A stretch of 64,000 nucleotides of DNA from positions 1-64,000 of the forward strand of contig JAEEJK010000096.1 in NCBI GenBank assembly GCA_016281815.1, in the 5' to 3' direction. The position numbers and the translations under genes were made by a program. Shown piece by piece: positions 59,529-64,000 of this stretch. The notes under the pieces are model-generated. The model did no database searches. It saw only the letters and a program-made list of their open reading frames with translations, and was not told the origin of the DNA. The stretch's first letter is position 1. Every line of letters begins with the position of its first letter. Source of the DNA: Prevotella sp. (GTDB lineage Bacteria > Bacteroidota > Bacteroidia > Bacteroidales > Bacteroidaceae).

Positions 59529-62500
59529 ATGAAAAAAATCAAAACTCTGATGACATGGATCTTTGTCATCACCTGCGTCGTGCAAGCCAGCGCCGCACCT
59601 GTATCAAAAGCCGATGCCCTGACACAGGCAAAGGCATTTATGAAAAGCAAAGGCATTCAGTTCGATGCCAATGCCCAAGTGGTTGACGGACCAAGAAAAG
59701 TTTCCGCCAACCAAGCAGAAACTCCTTATTTCTACGTCTTCAACAATGGCAACGAAGAAGGATTTGTGATCGTGTCGGGTGATGACAGAACCATACCCAT
59801 CATTGGCTATTCCGACAAAGGACATTTTGACATGGACCTGGTCAAACAGAACGAAGGTACACTGTTTGATGCCTATAAGGAAGAAATTGACCTGCTCGAC
59901 AAAAAAGGTGTCACTGAAACGTCGGCTAGTTATGCCAATACTTCCCTCTCACCGACTACATATCCCGTAAGACCTTTGCTGAAAACGCAATGGGGACAGG
60001 ATACACCATTCAACTTGTATGCTCCCAAGAAAAACGGAGTGAGTTGTTACCTGGGGTGCACCGCTACGTGCATGGCTCAGTTGGCTTATTATTACAAGGA
60101 TAGAATGGATGCAAAACTGTCTCAGGACATTACAGGTTATACTTACGGCGGAGTCACTGCTCCTACAATTTCAAAGGGAACGGCTTTGAATTGGAACAAT
60201 ATGTTGGAGGTCTATGATGGAAAATCCTCCACATCATTCAACAACACTTGCAAGTTGCTCAGTTACTGTGCCATCGCCCTGAGAAGCCAGTTCGATGCAG
60301 GCGAAGGCAAAGGAACAAAAGGCTCGCTGGATAATTTCAAGTCTGCCATTTGCACCTATTTTAAGTTTACGTCAAGTTATGCCAGTTACATTTATAAAAG
60401 CGGTTATTCCTTTGATAGATGGAAAGAGATGATTCTCGATGAACTGTATCAGGGAAGACCTGTCCCATACTCTGCATTCAAAACCAATGGAGAGGGACAT
60501 ATCTTCATAGTGGATGGATACGATGGCGGCGATTTCTTCCATGTCAACTGGGGATGGGGTGGCTATTGCGATGGCTTCTTCTCCCTCTCCATTCTCAACA
60601 GCGCAGAGCCCGATATGGCTGACTCTTCCATCGGTGAGAAAAGTTTTCTCACAAACACAAGGGCATTTTTCGACCTGCAGCCCATCAAAGGATACAACAA
60701 CGAATCGGACAATACCATTCTTAAGGCTACCATCAGCGCTGCTTCCGGAGCAACGGCTTCCGTGCAGTTCGCCAACCTGAACACTGAGACGGCATCTTAC
60801 TATCTTGGCTTGGGATATTACGATGCCAATGGCAATATTCAACTGCTCAAGCAATATGACACCAATCCTGTTTCCATCGGCACCAACAAATATGTGGTGG
60901 GAAAATTCACCCTGGCTGCTACCGATTTCTCTGCAAAGAAACTGGCCAAAGGTACTTATAAACTCTATCCGGTCTGCAAACTGAAGGGTACTGACGAGTG
61001 GATACAATGTGACCAGGTGGCTGATTACAACCACATCAGTGCGACATACTCTACTGCCGTCACACTGAAACTAGGAGCAGCAAGTGCATCACTGTCTGTG
61101 ACTGAGTTCAATTTCAGCGGGTCACACATCGCAGGACAAAATCAACCCGTTGTGGTCTCTGTGAAAAACACAGGAGATGACTTCTATGGATATGTGTCCC
61201 TCTATGCCAGCACCACTGCCTCGATGGGTAGCAAAAGATCTCAGGCTCTTGTATATGTGCCCTCTGGAAAGACTGTGAATGTGCAACTTTCATTCAGACC
61301 GGCTGGGAGCGGAACTTTCAACGTATGGGCTGTGTCGGGTTCCACCATAGGCACTTCCAAAGTCAATATCCTGAAATCAACTTCAAGCAGAAACCTGCAG
61401 GTGTTGAAGGCAGCGGATGTCGTTCTCGACCATGTGAAGTCGGGACGGACAGTTCTCGGTACTACATTGCAGGGGAAAATCAATGTGTTCAACAAAGCCG
61501 CCTCGGATTATTATGGCGATGTCAGTGTGACCCTCTACTATTTGTATGGTTCTAACTGGGTCGGCACACAGGAAATGTGTAATTCAAGTTTGAACATCCC
61601 GGCCCAAAAATATGGTGCAGTTCCTTTCAAGTTCGAAGGTCTCTCAACAGGAAAAGTCTATGCTTTGCTCCTCAGATACGGTGACGAGTCATTCTTGGCT
61701 TATGGATATCTACAGACCAAATTCTATGTCTCAAATGCCGTGATGACTTACAATGCATCGGGAGTGCTCACTCCGATCGCTCCGGCTGCAACCATTTCAT
61801 TGGGTGCTGACGTGACCGTCGCCGACCTCACCGGACTTTCCTCCACCGTCACCAAAGTGGTGCCAAGTTCCAACCCCAATACATTGTATTTCTTAGGTGC
61901 TTCCGAGAAAGTCATCGCAGGACTGACTGGCAAGAATGTTGTCAAAGGAAATGTGGCTGATAAGGTGGCGCTGACGGATGGCTACCCATTCTATACACAC
62001 AAGGATATCACAGCCAAGTCCATTTCTTATACCAGAACATCAAAACTGGGTACGGCGGGCAAAGACGGATGGCAGACCATCGTTTTGCCTTTCGCTCCGA
62101 CTTCTGTGACATGCAACGGAAAGAGTCTGGATTGGTTCAGGGCTGCCAATGACACGTACAAGAACTTCTGGCTGAAGGAGTTCAGGGCCATTGAGGGCTA
62201 CAAGACAGTCTACTTCGATTATGTGCAGCAGTTCGAGGCAAACAGACCTTATATCATGGCAGTGCCGGGAAATGCATGGGGAGAGGCCAACAACCTCGTT
62301 GGAAAACCGATGGTCTTCTCTGCATCCAACGCCACTCTGTACCACCAGACGTATGCCATCGTCGGATCTGACCTCTTCAAATTCAGAGGCTCCTACACAC
62401 AGCAGAAACTGGCCAATACCTACAGCCTCAACAGCACCGGTGGCAAATTCGTATTGGGCACCAATACCGTCTATCCGTTCAGATGCTATTTCATCGCTTC

Positions 62501-62723
62501 TGACAATGACAAACTTGAGGATTACAACGAACTGAATATCGGTGTCTTTGAAGAGGAGAGCGACGGCATTTTCACTCCTTTTGCCATGGAGGGCGAGACA
62601 GTCAGCGTTTACAATCTCAACGGCGTCAAGGTCGGACAAACCAAGGTCGTCGGTTCAAAGATTGATGTCGACAACCTGCCCAAGGGTGTCTATATCATCA
62701 AAGGAAAGAAATTCATCAAATGA
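59529..62723 (+). CDS. C10 family cysteine protease (streptopain-like)
   Basis: About 1064 residues, secreted. A signal peptide ends ASAAP. A SpeB-type inhibitory propeptide (about 20-130) is followed by a C10 peptidase domain with catalytic Cys177 in LGCTATCMAQ, His324 in EGHIFIVDGYDG, and NWGWGGYCDGFF. Long beta-rich adhesion-like domains follow, ending in VYNLNGVKVGQ and LPKGVYIIKGKKFIK. This tail is shared with other secreted proteins here. The start at 59529 (MKKIK) gives a normal signal peptide; 59505 is an alternative. The gene follows ispH closely and ends at a strong terminator. Confidence 0.9.
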   Translation: MKKIKTLMTWIFVITCVVQASAAPVSKADALTQAKAFMKSKGIQFDANAQVVDGPRKVSANQAETPYFYVFNNGNEEGFVIVSGDDRTIPIIGYSDKGHFDMDLVKQNEGTLFDAYKEEIDLLDKKGVTETSASYANTSLSPTTYPVRPLLKTQWGQDTPFNLYAPKKNGVSCYLGCTATCMAQLAYYYKDRMDAKLSQDITGYTYGGVTAPTISKGTALNWNNMLEVYDGKSSTSFNNTCKLLSYCAIALRSQFDAGEGKGTKGSLDNFKSAICTYFKFTSSYASYIYKSGYSFDRWKEMILDELYQGRPVPYSAFKTNGEGHIFIVDGYDGGDFFHVNWGWGGYCDGFFSLSILNSAEPDMADSSIGEKSFLTNTRAFFDLQPIKGYNNESDNTILKATISAASGATASVQFANLNTETASYYLGLGYYDANGNIQLLKQYDTNPVSIGTNKYVVGKFTLAATDFSAKKLAKGTYKLYPVCKLKGTDEWIQCDQVADYNHISATYSTAVTLKLGAASASLSVTEFNFSGSHIAGQNQPVVVSVKNTGDDFYGYVSLYASTTASMGSKRSQALVYVPSGKTVNVQLSFRPAGSGTFNVWAVSGSTIGTSKVNILKSTSSRNLQVLKAADVVLDHVKSGRTVLGTTLQGKINVFNKAASDYYGDVSVTLYYLYGSNWVGTQEMCNSSLNIPAQKYGAVPFKFEGLSTGKVYALLLRYGDESFLAYGYLQTKFYVSNAVMTYNASGVLTPIAPAATISLGADVTVADLTGLSSTVTKVVPSSNPNTLYFLGASEKVIAGLTGKNVVKGNVADKVALTDGYPFYTHKDITAKSISYTRTSKLGTAGKDGWQTIVLPFAPTSVTCNGKSLDWFRAANDTYKNFWLKEFRAIEGYKTVYFDYVQQFEANRPYIMAVPGNAWGEANNLVGKPMVFSASNATLYHQTYAIVGSDLFKFRGSYTQQKLANTYSLNSTGGKFVLGTNTVYPFRCYFIASDNDKLEDYNELNIGVFEEESDGIFTPFAMEGETVSVYNLNGVKVGQTKVVGSKIDVDNLPKGVYIIKGKKFIK

Positions 62724-62744
62724 TGATACACGCATGATATACTG

Positions 62745-62784
62745 AAAAGAAAGGAGGCTTCCGAGGATGCCTCCTTTCTTTTCG
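62745..62784. terminator. Bidirectional terminator
   Basis: GAAAAGAAAGGAGGC (62745-62759) and GCCTCCTTTCTTTTC (62770-62784) form a 15-bp stem with T-rich ends on both strands. It separates the convergent C10 protease and cmk genes. Confidence 0.9.
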
Positions 62785-62810
62785 TCGTTTCGTAGATTCG
62801 ACTTGTTCTT

Positions 62811-63515
62811 CTATTCGTCTTGTTCTGCGCCTGCCACTCGTTGATAGACTTCCAGCAACCAGGCATTTTGCTCTGCTATCGTCATGTGGCTGTTGTCGAG
62901 CAGAATGGCGTCTTCTGCTTGACGGAGCGGACCCACTTCACGGTGGCTGTCGGCATAGTCACGATCCTTCACATTCTGGAGCACCTCCTCATAGTCTGCG
63001 GGCGTTCCCTTGCTGAGCAGTTCGTCATAGCGGCGCTGGGCACGCACTTCTGGACTGGCCGTCACAAAAACTTTCAGTTCGGCGTCGGGAAACACCACGG
63101 TGCCGATGTCACGTCCGTCCATGACGATACCTTTCGACTCTCCCATTCGCTGCTGCTGGGCCACCAATGCCTCGCGGACAAATGGAAGGGCGGCAATCTC
63201 ACTCACTTTTCCCGAAACCTCCATTCCGCGGATCTCGCTTTCCACGCAGACCCCGTTCAGATAGGTGTCGGGCTTCCCGGTTTCCTCGTTCAGGCAGAAT
63301 GAGATTTCTATCTCGGGAATCATTGACTCCAACCGCTCCGTGTCGAGCACATCATTTTCATCCCACAACTTCTGCTGAAGGGCAAAAAGGGTCACCGCAC
63401 GGTACATCGCACCGGTATCCACATAAATATAGCCTATCGCCTTGGCTAAGTCTTTGGCCATCGTGCTCTTGCCGCACGAGGAATGACCGTCTATTGCTAT
63501 CGTTATTTTTCTCAT
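62811..63515 (-). CDS. cmk: Cytidylate kinase
   Basis: A 234-residue cytoplasmic P-loop kinase that phosphorylates CMP and dCMP. Walker A is [13 protein letters not shown] (6-18). The nucleotide-binding segments [17 protein letters not shown] (29-45) and [33 protein letters not shown] (about 129-161) are typical. The length fits the bacterial family. It starts 3 bp after the porQ stop, so the two genes are co-transcribed; porQ-cmk is also adjacent in related Bacteroidales (by recall). Confidence 0.95.
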   Translation of the reverse strand: MRKITIAIDGHSSCGKSTMAKDLAKAIGYIYVDTGAMYRAVTLFALQQKLWDENDVLDTERLESMIPEIEISFCLNEETGKPDTYLNGVCVESEIRGMEVSGKVSEIAALPFVREALVAQQQRMGESKGIVMDGRDIGTVVFPDAELKVFVTASPEVRAQRRYDELLSKGTPADYEEVLQNVKDRDYADSHREVGPLRQAEDAILLDNSHMTIAEQNAWLLEVYQRVAGAEQDE

Positions 63516-63518
63516 GGC

Positions 63519-64000
63519 TTATATGTTGAATGATAAGTTCGCGATGATGGAAGAAGATGATACATGATATTTGCCATAACTGAGGTTGAGTTTGAATCTC
63601 TCGAGATTGACTCCTGCACCAAGAGACAGACCGGCGCCATGGCTGCTGCTCTCTTCGCCCGCCTTGATTTTCAGGTCGTTGGCACGGCGGAAGTTCAGAC
63701 CGCCGCCGACCCATATCTGGTCGGAAAGGAATACCTCGGCTCCCACCGCAAAATGGTTGATGGGCTTGTAGTCCCAATGGGTCAGGTCGAGAAAAGTGAC
63801 GGAAAGCCTGATAGGGGCTCCGGCCAACTGCTTGCTGATACCTGCCTGCATCTCGAAGGGCAGTTTCTCGTACTCCTCGTCATAGGCTTTCAACTGTCCG
63901 CCCAGATTACGGGCCACCAACGAAAGTGAAAGACCATGGTCGGGGGAGTAATAGTTGACACCCAGGTCCACACACATGGCTATCGAGTTGTAGTGGCCTA
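63519..64000 (-). CDS. porQ: PorQ, type IX secretion system protein (partial)
   Basis: The C-terminal 160 residues of a PorQ-like outer-membrane beta-barrel protein. The reading frame is open to the window edge, so the N terminus lies outside. Visible features are amphipathic beta strands (GLSLSLVARNLGGQL, IWVGGGLNFRR, GAGLSLGAGVNLERFKLNLSYGKYHVSS) and a terminal aromatic/hydrophobic strand ending SFNI. PorQ helps attach type IX cargo to surface lipopolysaccharide. Gene order with cmk supports the call. Confidence 0.8.
   Translation of the reverse strand, partial: GHYNSIAMCVDLGVNYYSPDHGLSLSLVARNLGGQLKAYDEEYEKLPFEMQAGISKQLAGAPIRLSVTFLDLTHWDYKPINHFAVGAEVFLSDQIWVGGGLNFRRANDLKIKAGEESSSHGAGLSLGAGVNLERFKLNLSYGKYHVSSSSIIANLSFNI

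Overview
The window looks like chromosomal DNA of a Bacteroidales bacterium, most likely Prevotella or a close relative. The basis is family content and signals: several -7 boxes of the Bacteroidota form TAnnTTTG (two with a well-placed TTTG -33 element), weak Shine-Dalgarno signals, a type IX secretion protein (PorQ) at the right edge, a C10 streptopain-type protease, PL11/GH43/GH51 polysaccharide enzymes, LytS/LytTR signalling, and secreted proteins with short LQG...KGxYIxK tails. No species call is possible from sequence alone. I see no rRNA, tRNA or CRISPR.

Left part (1-12.7 kb). The window opens in the 3' end of a group II intron (domains V and VI), followed by a DUF169 protein, a class II Fic protein, an AAA+ ATPase, an AbiEi/AbiEii toxin-antitoxin pair and a probable nonsense-interrupted gene. 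This is an accessory, defence-flavoured stretch. Housekeeping and envelope genes follow: a 5'(3')-nucleotidase, secreted unknowns, a patatin phospholipase, and a cyclophilin / WG-like repeat protein / guanine deaminase operon.

Centre left (12.7-21.7 kb). A carboxylesterase and a GH51 arabinofuranosidase form a minus-strand operon. They face a divergent membrane-anchored regulator that has a sensor propeller and an AraC output domain but no kinase or receiver. Two small unknown proteins and a histidine-type acid phosphatase follow.

Defence operon (21.8-34 kb). One minus-strand array contains two different hsdM genes, hsdS, a Schlafen/AlbA_2-type ATP-binding protein, a small hybrid ORF, a BRO-Fic protein, a second small hybrid ORF, an SF1 helicase and hsdR. 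A 125-bp direct repeat (one mismatch) brackets the Fic gene. Each copy encodes the same 29-residue N terminus, fused to a different tail; one tail is a copy of the HsdS C terminus. This is the most unusual part of the window.

Right half (34-64 kb). A secreted beta-helix protein with a LytS/LytTR pair comes first, then a membrane protein with a winged-helix regulator. Next is a pectin/arabinan block: PL11 and GH43, near a PIG-L deacetylase and a divergent fucose/arabinose-isomerase-family enzyme. An isochorismatase-like hydrolase, a small secreted protein with an ECF sigma factor, an alcohol dehydrogenase and a MATE exporter follow. A plus-strand array then carries alpha-2-macroglobulin, DUF1573, MeaB, IspH and a C10 protease. 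The window ends with cmk and a partial porQ on the minus strand.
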